A stretch of 64,000 bases of DNA from Decorospora gaudefroyi (taxonomy: Eukaryota; Ascomycota; Dothideomycetes; Pleosporales; Pleosporaceae), in NCBI GenBank assembly GCA_010015605.1, contig ML975268.1, positions 62,001-126,000 on the forward strand, read 5' to 3'. The number at the start of each line of letters is the position of its first letter. Within the stretch, counting starts at the first letter, position 1. The position numbers and the translations under genes were made by a program. This document shows, piece after piece, positions 20,807 through 31,539 of this stretch. A model generated the notes under the pieces. It worked only from the letters and a program-made list of their open reading frames with translations, was not told where the DNA came from and made no database searches.

Positions 20807-23800
20807 TTACCGAACAGGCAAACCTTCCACATTTTCAAAAGCAAAGCTCGGCGATCCCGGCTCCGCACTCGCAGCATGCGGCGGCAAATCCGAACGTGTC
20901 TCGCCCTGGCTACCATCCTCGTTGATGACGGTACCCTCTTTCCCACTCTCCGTCATAGTGATAATCTCCACGTCGACACACTTCTGTACCGTCTGCTTGA
21001 GGCCCGGAACCATGGCGCGCAGGGTACTGAGCTCGTCAAAGGCAAGTTCGCGGTTCAGTACAACGTCCTTGGGCTCGCCGTTATCGAGACGACGCTTCAG
21101 ACCGTTGATGAAGGGCATAGCTTTCTTGGATTCACTCTTGTCCATGGACTTGCTGATGGCTTTGATGTCGATGGTGTTGGAGTCGCGGAGGAGATCAAGG
21201 TACTTTTGCTGCCATGCAGGCCATTTCTGTGCGGAAAAAATGATGATCTTCTTCTCTTTCTTGGGGTCGAATGTGGCGGCTTTGCCCTTGGACAGCTTCT
21301 TGATTGCGTTGCCCTCTGCGGATGTGATGTTGGTCTGTGTCGTTCGTACAAAGTCACGGGCGGCGGTGAGGGATGCGTTGGGCTCTGAGACCTTGGGCCA
21401 GAGAGCGTTCTGGATGGTTTCCTTGTTCTTGAGGACCTCGAGCCAGATGTATTCTGCCCAATGTGGTGCAATCGGAGTCAAGAGGAGAGCTTGCAGCTCG
21501 ATGAACTTCCTGACCAGATCTTGCTGCATGCCGATGCCTGCAGCCTTGGTAGCTTCGCGGTAGAAATCACGTGCGGATGTGAAGTCGTAGAAACCTGACT
21601 TGAGTGCCAGCTTGTACGAGGTCGCCGAGTAGTGCTGGTATGCTTCTTGAACCAGAACATTCATCTCGTTGTCGAACATGTTGTCGAACAATAGACGCTC
21701 GCTGCCGCTCTGCCTTTGGATAACGTCCGGGTTCTTGACGCGTTCGCTCGTCCTCTTCTCCGCATACTGTGCTGCATCGGGAACGTAGATGGCTTCGCTC
21801 ATTAATTCTTCGCACCATTTGCGGAGCTCAAACAGCTTCAGGATGTTGCTGTTCGCCACCGTCTCCTCAAAGTTAGCGTCTGATATCTCGTCACCTGCGT
21901 CAGCTAGAGCAATGCGTGTAGCGTCGGCACCAAACTTTTCGACAGCACCGGCGATAGTTAGGAAGTTGCCGGTAGACTTGCTCATCTTGTCGCCGTTGAG
22001 CAGTAGATGACCGTTCACGCGGAAGCTGCGAGGCCAGTTCTCTTTTGGAAACACCGCTGTATGGACGTAGAGATTAAACGTGAGGTGGTTCTGGATCAGG
22101 TCCTTCCCACTGGTTCGCATGTCGAGCGGATACCAGTAGTCAAAATGTCGTCGCATCGTCTCGAGTGTCTTTTTGGGAATCTCCGACTGTGGTACATCGG
22201 ATCGTCCACGAAGGGCGAAAACGTAATCCCAGGCGTCGTCGGTTAGCTGCTCGGGCTTGACATTCAGGATGCCAGACTCCTTTCCAAACATGTCCTTGTG
22301 TAGCAGATGGGCGAATGAGTAGTACGCTTGATAGATGGTTGAATCGCTAAGACTCTCCACCATGACAGATGGGTCCCAAGGTACCTTGGTGCCGAGGCCA
22401 TAGGACCGGGCACACGCCCACATGGTGAGCCAGTCGACGACGCGCAGGAACTGATTCTTCGCCTCGGGATAGTAGAGGTTGAGCTCGCCTTCGATGTGTG
22501 AACGGACCTTCTCCGCCCATTCGCCGTCTCCGCCGTTGGCCGCGGTTCCGTAGTTCATGTACCATTGGTCGAGCAGGGCAGCGACGCAGTCATCTCCGCT
22601 TCGACTTATGACCTTTCCATCTGGTTCGGCGTAAGGGAATGCATCGCCAGCGTCGATCAGCTGCTTGCGGACCAAATTCTTCGCTTCCTCGACGGGCTTT
22701 CCGCTGAAGTCGCCGTACATCATCTTGCCTTTGTAGAAACCTTCCTTATAGGCTTTCTCTTTTGCTTCGGCTAGCTTCGCAGCATCCTTTGGTGACTGAA
22801 TCTTCAGGTCTTCGACCAGTTTCTTCGCGGTGAGGTTACCGTAAGACGGCGTGTCGATGATGGGCAGTATGTCGTCGAACTTGACCCACTCTTTCTGGAT
22901 GCCGTAGTATTCAGCCTTTTTAGCTAAATCGAAAGAAGTGATGTAGTCGTCGGGAGAGTCACTAGGGACGCACGTGACGACGGCGGTGCCTTTGGTGTCC
23001 TTGACGGTCTCCATGGGAAGAATGTAAACTTCCTTGTGTACCGACATTGGAGCGACGACCCTGCTCCCTACAACGTCTTTGCCGAGGAAACTTGCGACCT
23101 GTGGATGTTCGCCCCATTGAGGAAAGATGCCAGGCTGGTATGACATGTTGCGCGCAGAACGCTCGCTGCATACAAAGTACTCGGTGTCGGTGACCTTGAA
23201 GAGCCCATATTTGATGGTTGGGCTTACGAAACAGCTTGTCTGGCCGTACATTGTTTCAGGGCGTAGCGTTGCTGGTATGAAGTACGCATTGGCTCCCTTG
23301 GGGATGGCGTCCGCACACGTCTTGGCTGAGTCAGCCCAGGACACTACCCGCATCTTCAGTGCAGTGTATTCTTGGACCGCAACGCCTTCGCCTGACTGCC
23401 TGTCGTGGTCCATGCATGCTTGGCCGTCCTTGGGGCTGTAGATGGTGTAGCGTTTGGCGAAGACTACCTTGCCTAACTCTTTGAGCTTCCGCATCTGCCA
23501 GGCGACGAAGTTGTCGTAGTAGGGATTAGCATCGGTAGTGACGAACTGGCGTCTCCAGTCTATCCTGGCTCCGAACGCTGTGAGATCTCTCTTGGCGAGG
23601 GGAGGGAAAAACTGTATCCAGTGATAGGGATCGGCAAACTTGTGTACGTCTTCGAGCGGTATGCCTTGGGCGAGCAGAATCTGGAACTGGTACTTGGTCG
23701 TGACAGCCTTGGCGGATGCCTTGCCTTTCTGAGCCTTGAATTTGGTGAGATCAGTCTTCGTCTCGGCCTGGGTTGGCGCTGGTGGCTCTGGAACCGTGGT

Positions 23801-24298
23801 GTCGATGACATCCTCGGCAGGACAACGCTCGAAGTTCTGTCCGAACATTTCAATCTCGCGAACCAGCTTGTCGGCACAGGCTTTGATTGGCATGCCGGTG
23901 ACATGGTAGCCTAGGGGAAAGAGGACGCGCTTGCCGAGCATCCTCTGGAATCCGGCGGTGAACTCGACTTTGCTGGCGGTGAAACCATGGCCAGCGTGGA
24001 GGGTACCGTTCATGTAGGGGTAGGCAAAGCAGCCGAACCATTTCGGATACTTTTCATGGAGTTGGTCGGGGGTAGTGGAGTCGAAGTCCTCGTCGTCAAG
24101 TGAGGGTGCGTCTGGGTTGAAGACGCCCTGGTCCTGCCACGCTTTCTGGTACTTCTTTTCTTCCGCGATCAGGGTGTCGCGCTTTTCGGTATTCTCAATC
24201 TTGAGCGTTTTCGACTCTGCTTCTTGTGGTTTGAGCTGGTCGAGGGTTGCTGCAACGGCGCTCTTTGGCGTGTTGCTGAGTTTTGTGGCCTCCGCCAT
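20807..24298 (-). CDS. CDC60: Leucyl-tRNA synthetase, cytosolic
   Basis: One uninterrupted exon encodes 1163 residues, slightly longer than yeast Cdc60 (about 1090). It charges tRNA-Leu for cytosolic translation. The class I signature of the HIGH type is PYMNGTLHAGHGFT at about residue 100, and the KMSKS loop is GDKMSKSTGNF at about residue 770. The CP1 editing domain lies between them, with the region LRPETMYGQTSCFV. The archaeal/eukaryotic-type C-terminal extension is present. There is no mitochondrial targeting peptide: the N-terminus is rich in Glu and Lys. The lack of introns in a gene this long contrasts with its neighbours. Assignment is very confident. Confidence 0.97.
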   Translation of the reverse strand: MAEATKLSNTPKSAVAATLDQLKPQEAESKTLKIENTEKRDTLIAEEKKYQKAWQDQGVFNPDAPSLDDEDFDSTTPDQLHEKYPKWFGCFAYPYMNGTLHAGHGFTASKVEFTAGFQRMLGKRVLFPLGYHVTGMPIKACADKLVREIEMFGQNFERCPAEDVIDTTVPEPPAPTQAETKTDLTKFKAQKGKASAKAVTTKYQFQILLAQGIPLEDVHKFADPYHWIQFFPPLAKRDLTAFGARIDWRRQFVTTDANPYYDNFVAWQMRKLKELGKVVFAKRYTIYSPKDGQACMDHDRQSGEGVAVQEYTALKMRVVSWADSAKTCADAIPKGANAYFIPATLRPETMYGQTSCFVSPTIKYGLFKVTDTEYFVCSERSARNMSYQPGIFPQWGEHPQVASFLGKDVVGSRVVAPMSVHKEVYILPMETVKDTKGTAVVTCVPSDSPDDYITSFDLAKKAEYYGIQKEWVKFDDILPIIDTPSYGNLTAKKLVEDLKIQSPKDAAKLAEAKEKAYKEGFYKGKMMYGDFSGKPVEEAKNLVRKQLIDAGDAFPYAEPDGKVISRSGDDCVAALLDQWYMNYGTAANGGDGEWAEKVRSHIEGELNLYYPEAKNQFLRVVDWLTMWACARSYGLGTKVPWDPSVMVESLSDSTIYQAYYSFAHLLHKDMFGKESGILNVKPEQLTDDAWDYVFALRGRSDVPQSEIPKKTLETMRRHFDYWYPLDMRTSGKDLIQNHLTFNLYVHTAVFPKENWPRSFRVNGHLLLNGDKMSKSTGNFLTIAGAVEKFGADATRIALADAGDEISDANFEETVANSNILKLFELRKWCEELMSEAIYVPDAAQYAEKRTSERVKNPDVIQRQSGSERLLFDNMFDNEMNVLVQEAYQHYSATSYKLALKSGFYDFTSARDFYREATKAAGIGMQQDLVRKFIELQALLLTPIAPHWAEYIWLEVLKNKETIQNALWPKVSEPNASLTAARDFVRTTQTNITSAEGNAIKKLSKGKAATFDPKKEKKIIIFSAQKWPAWQQKYLDLLRDSNTIDIKAISKSMDKSESKKAMPFINGLKRRLDNGEPKDVVLNRELAFDELSTLRAMVPGLKQTVQKCVDVEIITMTESGKEGTVINEDGSQGETRSDLPPHAASAEPGSPSFAFENVEGLPVR

Positions 24299-24621
24299 AA
24301 CGACAATTCCAGAGGGGGTATGGGGAATGATGGTCTGTCGTCAATAAGAAGCAAGGAGCGTGAAGAATCAAAGAGTGGGTTTGATGGGGTAGAGGGCGTG
24401 TGTGGTGGAAGTGTTAGTCATGCTTTTCGGCAGTCCGCCAAGATTTGCGGTTTTGTGGGGACGCCAAGCCACCCGCGGACATCTGCGAAGAAAGTCAGTC
24501 AAGCTCTGCCAGCACTGTGCATCGAACATCGAACATCGCGAATCATCGGTCGGCCCAAACAAGAGTACGCCTCGGGCGAGCGCCAGTGGATAAGTCGACT
24601 CGGCCAGCACACACACCCACG
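24299..24621. promoter_or_regulatory. Divergent promoter, leucyl-tRNA synthetase / small membrane protein
   Basis: A 323-bp region between divergent starts. The frame of the downstream gene is open through part of it, but that upstream sequence does not look conserved-protein-like. No clear box was identified. Confidence 0.4.
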
Positions 24622-25098
24622 ATGCTGCGCCTCATCAACCGCCTCCTCGGCCGCCGCCAGAACACGCTCCCGCCCTTCGACTTCGCGCGCAACCGCTACC
24701 CCGCGCAGAAGAAGTGGCCGCCGTACCTGCCCTCGCTCACGGAAAAGCAACAATTCCGCTTCGAGAAGAAGTTCAAGAGCCGCATTCGGTTCAAGTCGAT
24801 CCGGCCCGTGTGGAACAAGTGGGTCACCATCGTGCAATGGAGCTTGATCAGCTTCATCCTCGTCTATGGCGTCTTGTTCCACGACTGGGCCAAGGACCCG
24901 ATGAGCCCGCGGCCGGGCGAGCAGCCGTTTTTGGGGCTAAGGGCAAAGATGTGGGCATTCTTTGGGAAGTTTTATACACATACCGAGGAATCTATAAGGG
25001 TTGAGGGGGTGGAAAGGGGTGCCCGAAGGCTGGTACCGCTTGCGGAGTCGCGGGAGAACGAAGCGTGGCGGAATCCGCGGCCGCGAGACTCGGAGTAG
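24622..25098 (+). CDS. Small single-pass membrane protein, probably mitochondrial
   Basis: One exon encodes 158 residues starting MLRLINRLLGRRQNTLPPFD. The first 30 residues are rich in Arg and hydrophobic residues without acids, like a mitochondrial presequence. A Lys/Arg/Phe-rich segment (FRFEKKFKSRIRFKSIRP) precedes one transmembrane helix (WVTIVQWSLISFILVYGVLF, about residues 70-90). After that comes HDWAKDPMSPRPGEQPFLG and an amphipathic tail. I do not recognise a named family. The pattern resembles small inner-membrane subunits or assembly factors, which is a guess. An upstream in-frame ATG at 24445 would add 59 unlikely residues and is rejected. Confidence 0.7.
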   Translation: MLRLINRLLGRRQNTLPPFDFARNRYPAQKKWPPYLPSLTEKQQFRFEKKFKSRIRFKSIRPVWNKWVTIVQWSLISFILVYGVLFHDWAKDPMSPRPGEQPFLGLRAKMWAFFGKFYTHTEESIRVEGVERGARRLVPLAESRENEAWRNPRPRDSE

Positions 25099-25342
25099 CG
25101 GGCGGCTCGGCATCCTCGGGCGCAGGGTCCGGAGTAGCAGGCGGCGGCTGTAGCCATGGTTGTTAGTGTCTGGTAGTCAAGCACTGAAGAGAATGTGACA
25201 AGAGAGCTGCATCTGTGAAGACACCGTGCTAGTCCCACGACCAGTGAAGAAGAGAGCGCACGTGCAATGGGGCTCTCCTGGAAAAGGAAGAGGAAGAAGA
25301 AGAGGAAGAAGAGAAAGAGGGAATCAAAATCAGAAAACATAC

Positions 25343-26469
25343 CTGAGCAACAACACCCATGGCCGCGTAGGAGGGCCGTGGCCCCATAGGCGGCCATGGG
25401 ATATTGTGCGGCCGTGGCACGCCCCATCGTCCATCATAGACGATGTACTCGTTGGAGCCCTGCGCCCTCCAATGGTAGTCTCTGGACGCCGTCTGCGTCC
25501 CGGAGCGGACGTTGGCCAGGTTCTCCGACCAGTCGTTGAAGATGTGGGCGGTCGCGAACGTCGTCCAGATGACGCCGCGCCGCCACAGAAACCTCAGCTC
25601 GACGGTGAGGTGGGTGAGGTGGGGCTCTTGGTGCCATGTCTTCTTCACGAAGACCATGGTGCCCACCCACCCCGAGACCGGGCCGGAGCAGAAACACTCC
25701 AGCGGCGTCCCACCCCACCGTCCCTCGAGGAATTGGCGGATCCAGGAGTTCTCGTCCAGCTGGGTGCCCAGGTCCTGCTTGATGCCCGCTCGGTCCTCGA
25801 GCGGGACATCGGGCCCGAAGGCGATGCTTCCCGGCACGGTCCTAGTTGTCGAGTCTTAGCTTTTGTTCAATACTTGCTGTCGAGTAACGCGTCTAGACAG
25901 ATCTTCTATGCTACTTTGCATGCTACCGCACGTGGTTAGTGGTGACAGCGGCAGGGTCTCGAGCCGCCCTGCCGGCTACACGGAATGCTAGACACGGCGT
26001 CTGGCGACAGCGAGCGTATGCCTGAGAAGGACATGAGGAATACGAGCGTATCTGCGGTCGTTCTCTGTAGCTATATTCCGCGCTGGAGACATGCCGTCCC
26101 CAGTGTCGCAGTGTCATGTTCGGACTTTCCAAGTCTTCGAGATGGGTATCGGCGTTGCATCATCAGGTGCGGCCCCAGTGAGTGAATAGCTAAGTTGTCA
26201 GTCCAATCCTAATCGAGACATCAATTCCTCGAGAAGACTTACTTGTATCTGTCGTCCCCTCGCCGGAGGTACGTATCCCCGGAGCAGTTGCCCATCGCCG
26301 GGTGCCAAAGACGTCCAGGCTCCCATGCCATCCAGCCGCCCAAAGCCAAACAGCAAGCAATAAAAGCAGACGGTGGCGGCCGCCGCAACAAACACAAAGG
26401 AAAATACTCATCTCGAGAAACTTACCCGGGCCCCAGGTAGCATCTCACGGTTTCCGTGGCCGTCGTCAT
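25343..26469 (-). CDS. Hypothetical multi-exon protein, model incomplete
   Basis: Pieces of one minus-strand gene are visible but cannot be joined with certainty. A short first exon (26469-26426) reads MTTATETVRCYLGPG and ends at a GTAAGT donor. A second coding stretch (about 26325-26250) ends at another GTAAGT. The main exon (25841-25343) begins after a CTAG acceptor, reads TVPGSIAFGPDVPLEDRAG, and includes WIRQFLEGRWGG, the aromatic- and Trp-rich block ELRFLWRRGVIWTTFAT, and NEYIVYDGRWGVPRPHN. It ends at a GTATGT donor with a clean pyrimidine-tract acceptor 66 nt on (25278). A last exon from 25277 could run to 24972 and overlap the convergent gene. The middle (26200-25842) has no phase-consistent join that I could find. 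No family was recognised. Confidence 0.35.
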
Positions 26470-27319
26470 CTTTTTGATCGCAGTGATCACACACAGGAGA
26501 AGTGGTAGTGGTGGTGGTGTTGGTGGTGTTGTGGGATGGGAGAACAAAGTCCGACGGTCAGAAATATATATCCCAAGATCGCGTGGCACAAGCCCCAGTT
26601 CTCACTTCACCTAGGATTGGACGGTGGAATCTCCGAATCTTTTTCCTCTTCACCTTGGATTTTCGCGTCTAGGCAGCAAGGTGAAAGTGAGGGTGAAGGG
26701 GGAACGTGGATGGGAAAGCTCGTAGTAAGAATCTGGCATAGGGCGGTACAGTTTGCGAAGTAGATGAGAGGTAGCAGACAAAATTGTATACAGCGAAAAT
26801 ACACAAGTTGGATTTATACACTCTTCTTGCAACGCATACAAGGCCGTCAACAGGTTTGTGATAGCTAGACGAAAATGAGCATAGAGGGCGTTGAGAACCT
26901 CCTTGAACGCACCTGTCAACCCTCTGCCTTTGTAGCCCACGTACTAAGGGCGTACACGAGCAATTCTATTCAAGACGTATGTACATACCCCCAGCGGGTA
27001 TGCAGCATGCTTATACGATGTTGTTGCCGTCGAGGGGAGTATGTCGCTGCATATAATAGATAAAACAGCATGAACAGTCCATCAGTGGGTTGGTTCACTT
27101 CTCATGATAGCAATGCTACAGACCCTTACGGAGACGGTCCTCTAAATCACAACATCTTCAACACATCACACACCAAAGCACGGGACCAGTGTCAAGATTC
27201 GACAATTCATATATACTCAATGCAGTATCTTGAGACATACACATCGCTAAGTGAACAAAGCCATTGCAGCGGTCTATTCTCCCGCACCCCAAACACACCC
27301 GCTACCTACACCCCATGCC
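26470..27319. other. Intergenic region
   Basis: About 850 bp between the hypothetical gene (5' end) and the V-ATPase B gene (3' end), both on the minus strand. It opens with a TGG/TGT-rich low-complexity tract near 26500-26530. No gene or RNA was recognised. Confidence 0.5.
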
Positions 27320-29206
27320 TCAGACGTCGATCAAGTTGTCGTCCTGTTGGGCCTCACCGTCACCCGAGTTGTCCTTGGTATCCTTGCTGCCGGCCTTCTT
27401 GTCACCATCGGCACCGCCTCGACTCCTCTGGTAGTACTGGTCGAGGACCTTGGCTGGGATACGGTTGAGCAATTCCTTGGGGTAGATGCGGAGCAGCGAC
27501 CAAGCTAGGTCGAGAGACTCGTGGATAGAGCGCGATTCGTAGGCGCCTTGGGCAATGAAAGAGCGCTCAAATTTCTCAAGGAACTCGAGAGATAGCTTGT
27601 CTTCTGAGGACAGAGCTTCCTCTCCGACGACAGCCTTCATGGCGGCAGCGTCACGTCCAATGGCGTACTTGGCATACAACTGGTTGGACACGTCGCCGTG
27701 GTCCTTCCGTGTGCGGCCCTCGCCAATGGCGGACTTCATAAGACGAGACAGAGATGGCAGGACGTTGATCGGTGGATAGATACCCTTGTTGTCGAGCTGG
27801 CGATCGATGAAAATCTGGCCCTCAGTAATATAACCTGTCAAGTCGGGGATAGGATGTGTGATGTCTAGGTTTGTCAGCGTCAACTTGCGCATAGAGATCC
27901 ATGTCACATACCGTCGTTAGGCATAGTCAAAATGGGAATCTGAGTGATGGATCCATTGCGGCCCTCGACACGTCCAGCTCGCTCGTAGATGGTAGACAAA
28001 TCCGTGTACATATAACCAGGGTAACCACGTCGACCGGGCACTTCTTCTCGGGCCGCCGACACCTCACGCAGCGCATCGCAATAGGAGGACAAGTCGGTAA
28101 GAATGACCAGGACGTGTTTCTCCAGTTGGTAGGCGTAGTATTCGGCAGTTGTAAGGGCAAGACGAGGAGTGATGATACGCTCGATACTACGCAAAGTTAG
28201 CCGTAGACATGGCGCAATTGTGAGTCACTTACGTAGGGTCGTTTGCCAAGTTGAGGAACAGGGTTACACGCTCCATACTGCCGTTCTCCTCAAAGTCTCG
28301 TGTGAAGAAGCGACTCGTCTCCAAGTTGACACCCATGGCACCAAACACGATGGAGAAGTTGTCGTCATGGTCATCATGTACACCTTTGGACGGCTTCCCG
28401 ACTAGGCCAGCTTGTCTGCAAATCTGCGCGGCGATTTCGTTGTGGGGAAGACCCGAGGAGGAGAAGATAGGAATCTTCTGACCACGAGCGATCGAATTCA
28501 TGGTGTCGATGGCGGAGATACCGGTCGAGATCATCTCTTCGGGGTAGACCTGCGCTGTGTCAGTCGCAAAGCTAGAGAGACTTGGCTCCGGAACATACTC
28601 GAGAGTACGGGTTGATGGGACTACCGTTGATATCGAGGTAGTCTTCGGCCAGGACCTTGGGGCCCTTGTCGATGGGCTTTCCAGATCCATCGAAAATGCG
28701 ACCCAGCATGTCCTCAGACACACCGAGCTTCAAGCTGTGCCCGGTAAACTCGACTTTTGTCTGCGACTGTCAGATATGTCTCCATCACCCACTTGGGCGA
28801 AGTTACCTTCTTGACGTCAATACCAGACGTGCCTTCGAAAACCTGGCTTGCTGTTAGAGAAGCGGTGGCGGAACATGGCTGCCGTTTGGTGTACCTGGAC
28901 GACGGCTCGGTTTCCTGAGGCTGGTATTAATATCCGTATCTCTTCTCAGCGCCTGGTGTAGCTTACCGCGAGCTTCGAGCACCTGACCAGAGCGCTCGGT
29001 GCCATCAGGCAGCGTCAACGACACAATCTCGTTGTATCGTGGGAATTTGACCTGCCCATTCCTATCAGTATCGACCGTATTCGTCTCTCTATTTGCCTTG
29101 TACGCACATTGTCGAGGATAACCAATGGACCATTCACGCCGCCGATAGTGTTGTATCGTATCCTAGGCGTCACCGAGATCATGCGCGGATCTACTACTTC
29201 AGGCAT
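27320..29206 (-). CDS. VMA2: V-type proton ATPase subunit B
   Basis: Eight exons encode 512 residues: 29206-29108, 29051-28967, 28914-28895, 28842-28807, 28760-28599, 28549-28233, 28186-27912 and 27864-27320. Subunit B is the non-catalytic nucleotide-binding subunit of the V1 sector, which acidifies the vacuole. Visible family sequence includes RYNTIGGVNGPLVILDN, EFTGHSLKLGVSEDMLGRIF, INPYSRVYPEEMISTGISAI, GQKIPIFSSSGLPHNEIAAQ, VVFGAMGVN-like SIVFGAMGVN, TDLSSYCDALREVSAARE and PDLTGYITEGQIFIDRQL. Length agrees with the yeast protein (517). Exon 3 is only 20 nt (GNRAVVQ codons), yet all phases close. The last 40 residues are a Gly/Asp/Lys-rich tail. Assignment is very confident. Confidence 0.96.
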
Positions 29207-31539
29207 CGTCGCGGTGGTGAGCGGCTCGGGGGTGTGTTGTCGCTCGGGGTAGTGTCGGGGGCCGCGGTCGGTCTGCGGTCTGTATGCTCGAAGATGGTTG
29301 GGTTACGAAGTTAGAGGTCGAGCCGTGCAGGTGTGGGGAGCTCTGACCTGACTAGGATGTTTAGCTCCGCTGATGACGCCGTGAGTCTTGGCACTTCCCC
29401 TTCAGGAAGCGCATTGCAAAGTTATCGCGTACGGGACCATGTAGGCAACAGATGGTCGTTTGTCACAGAATGAGTAGTCAACTTGTCAGGTACGAGGTAC
29501 CCATAGCAGCAAGGAAAAATTCGGCAGGCTGGAATAACTGTCGACAACGTGATGTAACACATCTGATGCATTCTGTCTCTAACTACCTACGGACTCCGGA
29601 GTAATAATCTGTGCCTATCCCAACTCCCTCAACAACCACCAAGTCCCTATAAACTCAAGCAGGACACCTGCGACCTTCCTACTAGGACTTCACTGCGCCT
29701 CCCGCAATGCGAATAGGAATGTCATCTGTTTGTACTCGTCAGCAAGGTGCACGACAAGGCCATGAGCAATTGCATAAAGTAGGTTTTGAAAGGATCAGAC
29801 ATCCAAGGAAGGTATTCGCGCTCATTGTCCATCGGTTGTAGGTTCGGTTGATGGCTAGCGTGGAAACTGCGAATGTAGGAATGTTTCATCATGAAAGGAC
29901 TGGGTGGAAAAAAAAGAAGAAGGAGAAACTAACCCTGCATCGTAGCGACTGCACACACAACGTGCCTAATGTTAGTCCTAGATGACTCGATCGCAGACCG
30001 AGACATCTTTACAGCAGAGCTGAGCAAGAGCCCGCATTAAGCCTTCAGTCGGAACCTCTAATCACAGGAACCCGCGTCGCGGAGACGCCCATGCTATGCG
30101 AAGCGACACCAACGTTGAAGAGCAGGCCATGGAGCGAGCATCGGTGGGTAAGGTGGACGAGCCTACACTTTGAGATTGTTAGCAGTCTGGCATACAGATA
30201 CAGCTGAGCATTCGTGTATGGTGTGTGAGGTCAGACTACAGTACTGGCAAGTAGCAGGCGCCCGGCGAAGGGCACCCGGCAGCGCTGATTTCTTCAAGGT
30301 CGAATCGGGTAAGGAAAAGAAGTTGCTGAGATATCATCGTTCCAGGAGAGGGAAGAGGAAGGAGCAGACTTACAGGCGACACACAGCTGGCTTCGGCTGC
30401 TCATGCATTTTGACAAGCAGCTGAAGCCAGTAGTGGTGGTATGCGATGTCGAGTGTGTTGTTGTGGGAGAAAGCAAGTCGCGGTCGAAGAAAAGTTGGGC
30501 TCCGGCTTAGCGCGCCAAGAGTTCAGGCATCACGTGTGCGCCCAACCTGGCCAAGCGCGTTATTTGGAATCGTCATCAGGGCCACGAAGCAGGAGATTGC
30601 TAATCCGAGGGCATTCAGTGCATGTTGGTGGTAGACGGCGACGGCAGACACATATTACTAGCTGTCTTCTTTTCGTTGTACTGCTCCGTCAATATTGGCG
30701 GCCAACTGCAACTGGGGAGTCGGATAGATTGCAGTGCCCAGCCACGCAGCTTTTCGCGCGATACCGAAACGGCCCCCTAACGAGCGCTGATCTTCAGCGA
30801 GGCCATGCGCCCATCACCTTTCACCACACCAGAACTCCACCGCTCGACGCCCGCGTCCCTGGCACCGTCCCTGGCCTGGATCCCAACCTGCACCGGATGC
30901 ATCGTCGCATAGCAGCAGGTGCGTAGACGACATCACTGCAGCCCCATTGCCGCCTCTCCGCCGTCGCGCCTCTCGCTCCACTGCTCTGCTGGCGGGACGG
31001 ATGCGACACGATCCCGCTGGACACTCCGCCGCGCCAGACCGGGCTGCACGCCTCAGCACTACCAGCACCACCACCCTTACCAGCGCCAGCACCAGCACCA
31101 CCAGCACTACCACCCCGCGCTCGTGAGTCTTGCGCTGCACTTTGCGCGACAGGTTGCTTCACCCTCGCCGCCGCTCTGGTACCCCGGCAAGTGCCGACCG
31201 TCGGCCCAACAGCCCCCAGCGCGCCGATCGCGACTTTGCGCGGGCACTCCACCATCCTTTCGCTATTGCAAGAGCTGGACCCGTGTTTGAACGTCACTCT
31301 GATTACTGCACTGTCGCAGACTACTTGAGTCATCTCGTGTCCCCTCCGCTGTGACGCGCACCATTGGAGCACGCATGTTTCGGGAGCGATAGCGCTGCCT
31401 CACACATCTTGCAGCGGACTCGGTCGCGCCTTCTTCGTTTCGTGGCCCTTCCACATCCTTCTTTCCCGGCCGCGTCTTCACCTACCTGGTACTCTTTCCG
31501 CGACTGCGAGGCTGCGGCCCGCACTTCCGAGCCAGCAAG
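29207..31539. promoter_or_regulatory. Long divergent intergenic region, VMA2 / ptaB
   Basis: About 2.3 kb separate the two start codons. The half near ptaB (30900-31530) is rich in CAC/CAG/ACC repeats and pyrimidines and probably includes a long 5' leader. Several open frames occur but none shows family features or splice-consistent extension. Long promoters and leaders are common for fungal developmental regulators (general knowledge). Confidence 0.45.

Noticed and set aside
30170..31500. Several overlapping open frames upstream of ptaB
   Set aside because: They follow CAC/CAG low-complexity sequence, lack domains and splice-consistent extensions, and more likely belong to a long promoter and leader.
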